A stretch of DNA of 64,000 bases from Siphonodentalium dalli. Taxonomy: Eukaryota; Mollusca; Scaphopoda; Gadilida; Siphonodentaliidae. The stretch's first letter is position 1. Each line of letters opens with the position of its first letter. A program made the position numbers and the translations under genes. Positions 48,511 through 60,000 of this stretch are shown piece after piece. The notes beneath the pieces were generated by a model. It had not been told where the DNA came from and made no database searches. It saw only the letters and a list, made by a program, of their open reading frames with translations. The stretch spans positions 184,987,956-185,051,955 of the forward strand of contig CP136063.1 of NCBI GenBank assembly GCA_032622095.1. The letters run 5' to 3'.

Positions 48511-48829
48511 TAGGATTCCATATAAAATAGTGCTTTCTTAACCTAATTAGCAGTTTTTTTATTAGTCACGGGGGAGGGACAACTTACAGGCAACGAAGCT
48601 TAAAATAAAAGGTCATAATATAAGAAAGACATGACTTATGTTAAAATTAACCTAATGAATATGTGAAAACATTCTGAAGAAATCTGGGGTAAATGATGTT
48701 TTTGAAGTAGTTATAAATTGAAGCATTTTTTAAATAAATAAATCAGAATCACCGAATATTGTTTTGTCTAGCCCACTTTTATTTTTTAAATAATGTTTTT
48801 ACACAAATTTCACCACAAATGGCGTTACA

Positions 48830-49090
48830 CACATTACATAAAAGGTTCTTTTTTTTCAAATGGCGGCCATTTTGAATCTATCCATATGCAAAAGGTATAT
48901 ATTCTAACAAATATATGGTCTGACACATATCCAATCCAAATAGATGCATAGCAAACAGTTTCATGTGAGGTTACTATAGGTATTAGCAATCCATAATGAC
49001 TAGTTTTGTTTTGGCAAAACACATGTGTTTTTACCAAATTGGTTGCCATAGGTTTCAAGCTTCGGAACGTTGCCCTTTCACAGTGATCGT
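48830..49090 (-). repeat. dispersed repeat family C, inverted copy
   Basis: On the minus strand it contains GGTTGCCATTTGG-like and GATTCAAAATGGCCGCC landmarks of the family, in the same order as at 26301-26680. The copy at 50285-50560 is its tandem-duplicated partner and keeps a longer central part. Confidence 0.65.
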
Positions 49091-49124
49091 GACCCTTGAG
49101 ATCAGTACTGGCGGTCCGTTATGG

Positions 49125-49237
49125 ATTATATATATATATATATATATATATATAGCTATATATATATATATATATATATATATAGATATATATATATAGA
49201 TATATAGCTATATAGATATATATATATATATATATAG
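49125..49237. repeat. (TA)n microsatellite
   Basis: About 110 bp of TATA with GATA and GCTA interruptions; the counterpart at 50688-50716 in the second duplicate is much shorter. Tyr/Ile-rich frames crossing these tracts are artefacts. Confidence 0.95.
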
Positions 49238-49732
49238 AAGGTGACCCGACTTCGTCCGAGCTTTGACCTTGAATTGTCCATTTTGAAGGTCAAGGTCAAG
49301 TGGGGTCACGATTTGACCAGTCCAAAACACTGCCCGGACAAAAGTACCCGACAAACGTGCCCGTCGAAATCCATCCGATTTTACCAGATTTGACCTTGAA
49401 TTGATCATTTTGAAGGTCAAGGTCAGGTCGGGTCACGATTTGACCCATCCAAAACACCCAGTGGACAAAAGTGACCCTATGTATAAAATTTCGTCGCAAT
49501 CCCATCAAAATTGGCGATTTGACCTTGAAACGGGCAAATGAATATGCTTATGAGACTCCCCATACGAAAGTATCCCCACATACAAAGTTTCATCGAAATC
49601 CCGTTATATTAGGGCGTTTGACCTTGAAATGACCCGATTTCAAGGTCAATGTCACGCCGCACGGGCAAATTAAACGGTTTATGCCACTCCCCGGCCGAAG
49701 GTACCTCCACATACCAAGTTTCATCGAAATCC
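49238..49732. repeat. block with TGACCTTGAA / TCAAGGTCA motifs, copy 1
   Basis: A repeat of GGTCACGATTTGACC, CCGGACAAAAGTACCC and TTTGACCTTGAA...TTCAAGGTCAAGGTCA modules. A second copy lies at 50717-51294 and a diverged copy at 55970-56300. The frames of 70 codons on the minus strand are repeat-derived. Confidence 0.82.
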
Positions 49733-49965
49733 CGAAAGCGACAAAAAGTGCGCCATTAGTAACGCGCCGAAAGATGCGCTAATATCGCACATTTTGTCGC
49801 TTTCGGCGCGCGGCCGAAAGCGACAAAAAGTGCGCCGAAAGCGACAAATAGTGCGCCGTAACGGCGCATATTTTTTCGCTTTCGGCGCTTTCGGCGCGTT
49901 ACTAATGGCGCACTTTTTGTCGCGCGTGGCGCGCGGCGAAAGCGCCATTAGGAAGTGGCCCTAAT
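49733..49965. repeat. GC-rich multi-palindromic block, copy 2
   Basis: Second copy of the 48263-48510 part of the block, starting at the duplication junction. It lacks one ~20-bp internal CGCCGAAAG repeat relative to copy 1. Confidence 0.9.
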
Positions 49966-50284
49966 AGGATTCCATATAAAATAGTGCTTTCTTAACCTAA
50001 TTAGCAGTTTTTTTATTAGTCACGGGGGAGGGACAACTTAGAGGCAACGAAGCTTAAAATAAAAGGTCATAATATAAGAAAGACATGACTTATGTTAAAA
50101 TTAACCTAATGAATATGTGAAAATTGGGAAAACATTCTGAAGAAATCTGGGGTAAATGATGTTTTTGAAGTAGTTATAAATTGAAGCATTTTTTAAATAA
50201 ATAAATCAGAATCACCGAATATTTTTTTGTCTAGCCCAATTTTATTTTTTAAATAATGTTTTTACACAAATTTCACCACAAATG

Positions 50285-50560
50285 GCGTTACACACATTAC
50301 ATAAAGGGTTCTTTTTGTTCAAATGGGGGCCATTTTGAATCTATCCATATGCAAAAGATATATATTCTAACAAATATATGGTCTGACACATATCCAATCC
50401 AAATAGATGCATAGCAAACAGTTTCATATGAGGTTACTAGGTATTAGCAATCCATAATTACTAGTTTTGTTTTGGCAAAACACATGTGTTTTTTACCAAA
50501 TTGGTTGCCATAGGTTTCAAGCTTCGGAACATATCCAAAATGACTTATAATGATGTTTTG
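50285..50560 (-). repeat. dispersed repeat family C, inverted copy in the second duplicate
   Basis: Same as 48830-49090, but with the adjoining ATATCCAAAATGACTTATAA, which is family C sequence missing from the first duplicate. Confidence 0.65.
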
Positions 50561-50684
50561 TTCATGTGTCAATATAAAGACAAATAATATGACGTAAAGT
50601 ATTAAAAACAGCATCGTTTGACAATAACCTTGCCCTTTCACAGTAATCGTGACCCTTGAGATCAGTACTGGCGGTCCGTTATGG

Positions 50685-50716
<32 letters not shown>

Positions 50717-50719
<3 letters not shown>

Positions 50720-51294
50720 GGTGACCCGACTTCGTCCGAGCTTTGACCTTGAATTGTCCATTTTGAAGGTCAAGGTCAAGTGGGGTCACGATTTGACCAG
50801 TCCAAAACACTGCCCGGACAAAAGTACCCGACAAACGTGCCCGTCGAAATCCATCCGGTTTTACCAGATTTGACCTTGAATTGATCATTTTGAAGGTCAA
50901 GGTCAGGTCGGGTCACGATTTGACCCATCCAAAACACCCAGTGGACAAAAGTGACCCTATGTATAAAATTTCGTCGCAATCCCATCAAAATTGGCGATTT
51001 GACCTTGAAACGGGCAAATGAATATGCTTATGAGACTCCCCATACGAAAGTATCCCCACATACAAAGTTTCATCGAAATCCCGTGATATTAGGGCGTTTG
51101 ACCTTGAAATGACCCGATTTCAAGGTCAAGGTCACGTCGCACGGGCAAATTAATAGGCATATGTTACTCCCCGGTCGAGCATATCCCCACATACCGAGTT
51201 TCATCGAAATCGGCTCGGCCGTTTTTGAGTCCATCGATTACAGACAGACAGACAGACACACACACACACACAGATCTTCCAAAATATATAATAG
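50717..51294. repeat. block with TGACCTTGAA / TCAAGGTCA motifs, copy 2, ending in a (CAGA)(CA) tail
   Basis: Parallel to 49238-49732 but complete at its 3' end: after TTTCATCGAAATCGGCTCGG comes CAGACAGACAGACACACACA and AAAATATATAATAG. Tails of this kind are typical of the 3' ends of RTE-like LINEs and their SINEs, which is an inference from style only. Confidence 0.75.
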
Positions 51295-52158
51295 ACTAGC
51301 CGATGAGGCCGGCGTTGTCCGGGCTATTCAAAAACCAAATTTCAAGTCGACAGTTCTACCCGTTTCCGAGATCTGGTCTGCGCATGCGCGAAGCTGGCGT
51401 CGCACGGGCTCGGCGACCCGATAAAATTCGTATCCGGGGCAAGATACATTCACGTACCAAATTTCAAGTCGATAGCTCCACCCGTTTCCGAGATCTTGTC
51501 TGCGCATGCGCGAAACTGGCGTCGCACGGGCTCGGCAACCCGATAAAATTCGTATCCGGGGCAAGATACATTCACATAGCAAATTTCAAGTCGATAGCTC
51601 CACCCGTTTCCGAGATCTCGACTGCGCATGCGCTGCACGGGCGTCGCACGGGCTCGCCAATACGACAGCGACGACCGGCTGGTCAAACTACACACACGTA
51701 CCAAGTTTCGAGTCGATAGCTCCACCCGTTTCCGAGATCTCTTTTGCGCATGCGCTTCACGGGCGTCGCACGGGCTCGCCAATACGACAACGACGATCGC
51801 CTGGTCAAACTACACACACGTACGAAATTTCAAGTCGATAGCTCCACCCGTTTCCGAGATCTGGTCTGCGCATGCGCGAAGCTGGCGTCGCACGGGCTCG
51901 GCGACCCGATAAAATTCTTATCCCGGGCAAGATACATTCACATAGCAAATTTCAAGTCGATATCTCCACCCGTTTCCGAGATCTCGTCTGCGAATGCGCG
52001 AAGCGGGCGCCGCACGGGCTCGCTAATACGACGTTGACGACCGCCTGATCAAACTACACACACGTACCAAGTTACGTCCCGATCGGTCGAGAATCGTAGA
52101 TTTATATAAATGACATACAGACATACAGACAGACAGAGGTCTTCAAAATATATACGAG
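51295..52158 (+). repeat. repeat cassette 1: ~122-bp units with NRF1-like sites
   Basis: It opens ACTAGCCGATGAGGCCGGCG and holds about six units of ~122 bp, each with TTTCAAGTCGATAGCTCCAC, CCGTTTCCGAGATCT and TGCGCATGCGC. It closes with GACATACAGACAGACAGA and CAAAATATATACGAG. Several overlapping frames of 84-138 codons on both strands translate the repeat; their agreement in length reflects the lack of stops in GC-rich units, not coding. Confidence 0.85.
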
Positions 52159-52465
52159 ACTAGCCGATGAGCCCGACGTTGTCCGGGCTATTCAAAAACC
52201 AAATTTCAAGTCAATAGCTCCACCCGTTTCCGAGATCTGGTCTGCGCATGCGCGAAGCTGGTGTCGCACGGGCTCGGTGACCCGATAAAATTCGTATCCG
52301 GGGCAAGATACATTCACATAGCACATAGCAAATTTCAAGTCGATAGCTCCACCCGTTTCCGAGATCTCGTCTGCGCATGCGCTGCACGGGCTCGCTAATA
52401 CGACAGCGACGACCGCCTGGTCAAACTACACACACGTACCAAGTTTCGAGTCGATAGCTCCACCC
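52159..52465 (+). repeat. repeat cassette 2 head with two ~122-bp units
   Basis: Starts with the same ACTAGCCGATGAGCCCG head as 51295, directly after the tail of cassette 1, and carries two to three of the NRF1-like units before changing into the 175-bp satellite. Confidence 0.8.
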
Positions 52466-55440
52466 GTTTCCTGACCCAATTTCTTAAAATCTCAACTGCG
52501 TGTGGCGGAAATCCTATACAGAATTGCCTGTCTGTGATATCGAATTCACGAAGAGCTAGGCCGTGATACTTACTCCTCACTAATTTTAATGGCGTAATAT
52601 GTGAATTTTCGGGGTCCCGACTCTATTTCGTGACCCGTCCTGACCCAATTTCTCAAAATCTGAACTGCGCGTGGTGGAAATCCTCTACAGAATTGCCTGC
52701 CCTGTCTGTGTTGTCGAAATCACGAAGATTTAGGCCGTGATACTTACTCGTCACCAATTTTAATGGCGTAATATGTGTATTTTCGGGGTCCAGACTCTAT
52801 TTCGTGACCAGTCCTGACCCAATTTCTCAAATTCTGAACTGCATGTGGCGGAAATCCTGTACAGAATTGCATGCCCTGTGTGTGATGTCGAAATCACAAA
52901 GAGTTAGGCCGTGATATTAACTCGTCACCAATTTTAATGGCGTAATATATAAATTTTCGGGGTCCAGACTCTATTTCTTGACCCGTCCGGACCCATTTCT
53001 TAAAATCTGAACTGCGTGTGGCGGAAATCCTGTACAGAATTGCCTGCCCTGTCTGTGATGTCGAAATCACGAAGAGTAAAGCCGCTATACTTACTCGTCA
53101 CCACATTAAATGGCGTAATATATGAATTTTCGGGATCCCGACTCTATTTCGTGACCCGTCCTGACCCCATTTCTTAAAATCTGAACTGCGTGTGGCGGAA
53201 ATCCTGTACAGAATTGCCTGCCCTGCTTATGTTGTCGAAATCAGGAAGAGTATGGCCGTGATACTTACTCGTCACCAATTTTAATGGCGTAATATATGAA
53301 TTTCCGGGGTCCCGACTCTATTTCGTGACCCGTCCTGACCCAATTACTCAAAATCTGAACAGCGTGTGGCGGAAATCCTATACATAATTGCATGCCCCTG
53401 TCTGTGATATCGAAAGCACGAAGAGTTAGGCCGTGATACTTACTCGTCACCAATTTTAATGGCGTAATATGTGAATTTTCGGGGCCCCGTCCCTATTTCG
53501 TGACCCGTACTGACCCCATTTCTTAAAATCTGAACTGCGTGTGGCGGAAATCCTATACAGAATTACATACCCTGCCTGTGTTGTCGAAATCACGACGAGA
53601 AAGGCCGTGATACATACTCGTCACACATTTCAATGGCGTAATATATTAATTTCCGGGGTCCTGACTCTATTTCGTGTACCGTCCTGACCCAATTTCTTAA
53701 AATCTCAACTGCGTGTGGCGGAAATCCTATACAGAATTGCCTGTCTGTGATATCCGATTCACGAAGAGCTAGGCCGTGATACTTACTCCTCACTAATTTT
53801 AATGGCGTAATATGTGAATTTTCGGGGTCCCGACTCTATTTCGTGACCCGTCCTGACCCAATTTCTCAAAATCTGAACTGCGTGTGGTGGAAATCCTGTA
53901 CAGAATTGCATGCCCTGTCTGTGTTGTCGAAATCACGAAGATTTAGGCCGTGATACTTACTCGTCACCAATTTTAATGGCGTAATATGTGTATTTTCGGG
54001 GTCCAGACTCTATTTCGTGACTGGTCAGTCCTGACCCAATTTCTCAAATTCTGAACTGCGTGTGGCGGAAATCCTGTACAGAATTGCCTGCCCTGTCTGT
54101 GATGTCGAAATCACGAAGAGTAACGCCGCTATACTTACTCGTCACCACATTAAATGGCGTAATATATGAATTTTCGGGGTCCCGACTCTATTTCGTGACC
54201 CGTCCTGACCCCATTTCTTAAAATCTGAACTGCGTGTGGTGGAAATCCTGTACAGAATTGCCTGCCCTGTCTGTGAAGTCGAAATCACGAAGAGCTAGGC
54301 CGTGATACTTACTCGACACCAATTGTAATGGCGCAATATTTGAATTTTCGGGGTCCCGACTCTATTTCGTGACCCGTCCTGACCCAATTTCTGAAAATCT
54401 CAACTGCTTGTGGCGGAAATCCTGTACAGAATTGCCTGCCCTGCCTGTGTTGTCGAAATCACGAAGAGTAAGGCGGTGATACTTACTCGTCACCCATTTT
54501 AATGGCATAATATGTAAATTTTCGGGGTGCCGACTCTATTTCGTGACCCGTCCTGACCCAATTTAAAAAAAAAAACTGCGTGTGCCGTGGCGGAAATCAT
54601 GTCTAGAATTGTCTGCCCTGCCTGTGTTTTCAAAATCACGAAGAATACGGCCGTGATACTTACTCGTCGCCACTTTAAATGGCGTAATATGTGAATTTTC
54701 GGGGTCCCGACTCTATTTCGTGACCCGCCCTGACCCAATTTCTGAAAATCTCAACTGCGTGTGACGGAAATCCTGTACAGAATTGTCTGCCCTGCCTGTG
54801 TTGTCGAAATCACGAAGTGTAAGGCCGTGATACTTACTCGTCACCACATTAAATGGCGTAATATATGAATTTTCGAGGTCCCGACTCTATTTCGTGACCC
54901 GTCCTGGTCCCATTTCTTAAAATCTGAACTGCGTGTGGCGGAAACCCTGTACAGAATTGTCTGCCCTGTCTGTGCTGTCGAAATCACGAAGAGCAAGGCC
55001 GTGATACTTACTCGTCGCCACTTTAAATGGCGTAATATATGAATTTTTCGGGATCCCGACTCTATTTCGTGCCCCGTCCTGACCCCATTTCTTGAATTCT
55101 CAACTGCATGTGGAGGAAACCCGGTTTTAAATGGTTCACCCTGGCTGGGTTGTCAATATCACGACCAGTAATAGCGTAATACTTACTCGTCGCCACATTA
55201 AATGGCATAATATATGAATTTCCGGGGTCCCGACTCTATTTCGTTACCCGTCCTGATCCCATTTCTTGAAATCTGAATTGCTTGTAGCGGAAATCCTGTT
55301 TGCTATGGTTCACTATGACTGCGTTATCAAAATCACGACGAGTTATGCCGTGATATTTACTCGTCGCCACTTTAAATGGCGTAATATGTGAATTTTCCGG
55401 GGCACGACACTAGTTCGTGAACCGGTCGGGTCACATTTCT
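52466..55440 (+). repeat. ~175-bp satellite (~17 units)
   Basis: Units contain CCTGACCCAATTTCT, CTGCGTGTGGCGGAAATCCT, GTCGAAATCACGAAGAG, GGCCGTGATACTTACTCGTC, TTTTAATGGCGTAATAT and GGGGTCCCGACTCTATTTCG. The CCTGACCC landmark recurs at about 52641, 52816, 52990, 53161, 53336, 53511 and onward, a period of 171-177 bp. Divergence rises toward 55440. Frames of 60-80 codons on the minus strand are fragments of this repeat. Confidence 0.92.
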
Positions 55441-56640
55441 CAAAACTGCACGTGATGGGAATACTGTTTGGAATGTGACCATGCAGATAAAAGTGTTCCG
55501 TCTTCTTATACCTATACAAACTAAATTTCAAATGGATATCCCCATTACTCCACGGAATGCTCGTTCAATGTAAAGTGCTTGAAGGTCAAGATCACGCAGC
55601 ACGAACTTGTCTGTAGCGTATAAATATTCCCCGGGTCAAAATAGTTCCACATACGAAGATTCAGCCTAATCGGTAAAACGGTTCTCAAGTTCTGAATTAG
55701 TATATAAAAACCGCAAATTTGTACGCCTGATCGCCTGTACGCCTGATCGCGTCGCGATTCACCTCGTGAAAAATCCTACCTCCATATATATATATACATA
55801 TATATACATATATATACATATATATATATACAAATATATATATGTACACACTAGCAGATTAGCCCGACTCTGGTGGCATTCGTCCCGTGGGTTTGTTCGA
55901 AAAAGCAATTGCAACAGCTTCCGAGACACATATGCTGCAATTGCACCAAATTTCGTCGAAATCCGCAAGTTTTACCCGATTTGAAGGTGAAGGTCAGGTC
56001 CTGGTCACGATTTGACCCGTCCAATACACTCCCCGGACAAAAGTCACCTAGGTATAACATTTCGTATCTGATTTGACCTTGAATTGATTATTTTGAAGGT
56101 CAATGTCAGGACGGGGTCACGATTTGACCCGTGCTTGACACATCCCGGACAAAAGTATCCCTAGGTAGCAAGTTTGGGCTCAATCGGTCCAGCCGTTTTC
56201 GAGTCTATAAAGGACACACACATATATATCATTTGTGGTACCCGTTTCAAGGTCAAGGTCACATCGGGCGGACAAACTGTCCCGATGAATATCTCCCCCG
56301 TTCCTTGGTACCACTAAGTACGAAATTTCGTCTCGAAATCCCCAGTTTCCGAGACGGTCGGTATTTATATTCGTCGTGTATATAAACGCTCTTTATCAAC
56401 GACGCCGCAGATACGAACGCTCTTTAACAATCACGCGATTAACCCATCAATCCCCATTGTGGTGGCAGTTGAAGGGTGAAGGAGTGGTCGTACGGGCTCG
56501 TGAATGGTCAGATGAAACTTCTCGTGTCTTTTTATCCTTAGATAGCAAGTTTGGGCCCAATCCGTCGAGCCGTTTTCGAGCTTTTTTAGCGTGCACATAT
56601 ATATACGAAGTCTAAAAAATATATGGTAGATATTTGTCAA
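55441..56640 (+). repeat. diverged mosaic related to the half-site blocks, with (TA) tract
   Basis: Contains TTGAAGGTCAAGATCACG (55579), a (TA)/(CATA) tract at 55784-55845, an ACTAGCAGATTAGCCCGAC head (about 55849), further AAGGTCA modules (55984, 56094, 56250) and tails with CACACACATATATAT (56209) and CACATATATATACGAAG (56590). It appears to be several truncated copies of the composite repeat in a row. No gene recognised. Confidence 0.7.
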
Positions 56641-56821
56641 TGTGTGTCTGTGTTATATGGAAATTCACAGGGACCATCTAGATAACAACAGAGGGGTCTA
56701 TTTTTGGTACTTTCTCCGGAAGGGGAGAGGTGCACACGAATTGATAAACCTGTTCAGCGCCGATTTCCACAAAGTTGATACACATTCATCTCCATGAAAC
56801 GAGGAATCTAATCATGTGATT

Positions 56822-57062
56822 TCAAGATGGCAAAAGTGGCGCTATTTGAGTAAGGGGAGCAGTGAAGGGATGGGGGCACCAAAATCGCACTTCCACAAAA
56901 AGCCAATTTGGCATTTTTGTCGGCCATGTTTTTCGGTGGTTACCATGGCAACCATGTGCTCTCCCTAGCTTGGCATGATATCTATATCCACAAGATATCA
57001 CCTCCGGATGTTGTATACAAAGTTTGTTGCTTTTACCATAAAATGCACAATTCACCCCTTTT
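56822..57062 (-). repeat. dispersed repeat family C, inverted copy at the left edge of array 2
   Basis: On the minus strand it carries TGCATTTTATGGTAAAAGCA, GATATCATGCCAAGCT and GGTTGCCATGGTAACC, matching the copy at 63620-64000 in the opposite orientation. The 22-bp array 2 thus lies between inverted copies of family C. 56641-56821 shows nothing recognised. Confidence 0.78.
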
Positions 57063-57083
57063 TTGATACGGAGCCGCCGTACT

Positions 57084-60000
57084 AATGATAATAAGATAAT
57101 GAGCCTGTGATAATAAGATAATGAGCCTATGGTAATAAGATAATGAGCCTATGATAATAAGATAATGAGCCTATGATAATAAGATAATGAGCCTATGATA
57201 ATAAGATAATGAGCCTATGGTAATAAGATAATTTGCCTATGGTAATAAGTCTATGATAATAAGATAATGAGCCTGTGATAATAAGATAATGAGCCTATGG
57301 TAATAAGATAATGAGCCTATGATAATAAGATAATGAGCCTATGATAATAAGATAATGAGCCTATGTTAATAAGATAATGAGCTTATGTTAATAAGATAAT
57401 GAGCCTATGGTAATAAGATAATGAGCCTATGATAATAAGATAATGAGCCTATGATAATAAGATAATGAGCCTATGATAATAAGATAATGAGCCTATGGTA
57501 ATAAGATAATGAGCCTATGATAATAAGATAATGAGCCTATGATAATAAGATAATGAGCCTATGGTAATAAGATAATGAGCCTATGATAATAAGATAATGA
57601 GCCTATGATAATAAGATAATGAGCCTATGATAATAAGATAATGAGCCTATGGTAATAAGATAATGAGCCTATGGTAATAAGATAATGAGCCTATGGTAAT
57701 AAGATAATAAGCATATGATAATAAGATAATGAGCCTATGATAATAAGATAATGAGCCTATGATAATAAGATAATGAGCCTATGATAATAAGCATATGTTA
57801 ATAAGATAATGAGCCTATGATAATAAAATAATGAGCCTATGGTAATACCATAATGAGCCTATGCTAATAAGATAATGAGCCTATGATAATAAGATAATGA
57901 GCCTATGGTAATAAGATAATAAGCATATGATAATAAGATAATGAGCCTATGATAATAAGATAATGAGCCTATGATAATAAGATAATGAGCCTATGATAAT
58001 AAGATAATGAGCCAATGGTAATAAGATAATGAGCCTATGATAATAAGATAATGAGCCTATGGTAATAATATAATGAGCCTATGGTAATAAGATAATGAGC
58101 CTATGGTAATAAGCCTATGATAATAAGATAATGAGCGTATGGTAATAAGATAATGAGCCTATGATAATAAGCCTATGATAATAAGATAATGAGCCTATGG
58201 TAATAAGATAATGAGCCTATGATAATACGATAATGAGCCTATGGTAATAAGATAATGAGCCTATGGTAATAAGATAATGAGCCTATGATAATAAGATAAT
58301 GAGCCTATGGTAATAAGATAATGAGCCTATGGTAATAAGATAATGAGCCTATGATAATAAGATAATGAGTCTATGATAATAAGATAATGAGCCTATGGTA
58401 ATAAGATAATGAGCCTATGGTAATAAGATAATGAGCCTATGATAATAAGATAATGAGCCTATGATAATAAGATAATGAGCCTGTGATAATAAGATAATGA
58501 GCCTATGATAATAAGATAATGAGCCTATGGTAATAAGATAATGAGCCTATGGTAATAAGATAATGAGCCTATGGTAATAAGATAATGAGCCTATGGTAAT
58601 AAGATAATGAGCCTATGATAATAAGATAATGAGCATATGATAATAAGATAATGAGCCTGTGATAATAAGATAATGAGCCTATGATAATAAGATAATGAGC
58701 CTATGATAATAAGATAATGAGCCTATGATAATAAGATAATGAGCCTATGGTAATAAGATAATGAGCCTATGATAATAAGATAATGAGCCTATGGTAATAA
58801 CATAATGAGCCTATGATAATAAGATAATGAGCCTATGATAATAAGATAATGGGCCTATGGTAATAAGATAATGAGCCTATGGTAATAAGTCTATGATAAT
58901 AAGATAATGAGCCTGTGATAATAAGATAATGAGCCTATGGTAATAAGATAATGAGCCTATGATAATAAGATAATGAGCCTATGATAATAAGATAATGAGC
59001 CTATGATAATAAGATAATGAGCCTATGGTAATAAGATAATTTGCCTATGGTAATAAGTCTATGATAATAAGATAATGAGCCTGTGATAATAAGATAATGA
59101 GCCTATGGTAATAAGATAATGAGCCTATGATAATAAGATAATGAGCCTATGATAATAAGATAATGAGCCTATGATAATAAGATAATGAGCCTATGATAAT
59201 AAGATAATGGGCCTATGGTAATAAGATAATGAGCCTATGGTAATAAGATAATGAGCCTATGATAATAAGATAATGAGCCTATGATAATAAGATAATGAGC
59301 CTCTGATAATAAGATAATGAGCCTATGATTATAAGATAATGAGTCTACGATAATAAGATAATGAGCCTATGATAATAAGATAATGAGCCTATGATAATAA
59401 GATAATGAGCCTATGATAATAAGATAATGAGCCTATGATAATAAGATAATGAGCCTATGATAATAAGATAATGAGCCTATGATAATAAGATAATGAGCCT
59501 ATGGTAATAAGATAATGAGCCTATGATAATAAGATAATGAGCCTATGGTAATAAGATAATGAGCCTATGGTAATAAGATAATGAGCCAATGGTAATAAGC
59601 CTATGATAATAAGATAATGAGCGTATGGTAATTAGATAATGAGCCTATGATAATAAGCCTATGATAATAAGATAATGAGCCTATGGTAATAAGATAATGA
59701 GCCTATGATAATAAGATAATGAGCCTATGGTAATAAGATAATGAGCCTATGGTAATAAGATAATGAGCCTATGATAATAAGATAATGAGCATATGGTAAT
59801 AAGATAATGAGCCTATGGTAATAAGATAATGAGCCTATGATAATAAGATAATGAGTCTATGATAATAAGATAATGAGCCTATGGTAATAAGATAATGAGC
59901 CTATGGTAATAAGATAATGAGCCTATGATAATAAGATAATGAGCCTATGATAATAAGATAATGAGCCTGTGATAATAAGATAATGAGCCTATGATAATAA

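Larger units (their letters stand above)
48263..51200 (+). repeat. tandem duplication, ~1.47 kb unit x 2
   Basis: Sequence from CCGAAAGCGACAAAAAGTGCG at about 48262 recurs from 49732 (offset 1,470). It continues through the GC-rich block, a family C copy, a (TA) tract and the nuclear-receptor-like half-site block to about 51200 (offset 1,479 by then). Copy 1 has a longer (TA) tract and lacks ~103 bp found in copy 2 (about 50530-50632). The junction near 49728-49733 shares CGAAA with the start of the unit. Confidence 0.9.

Noticed and set aside
51303-51912. Overlapping frames of 84-138 codons on both strands
   Set aside because: They follow the ~122-bp repeat period and exist on both strands at once; no domain is recognisable.
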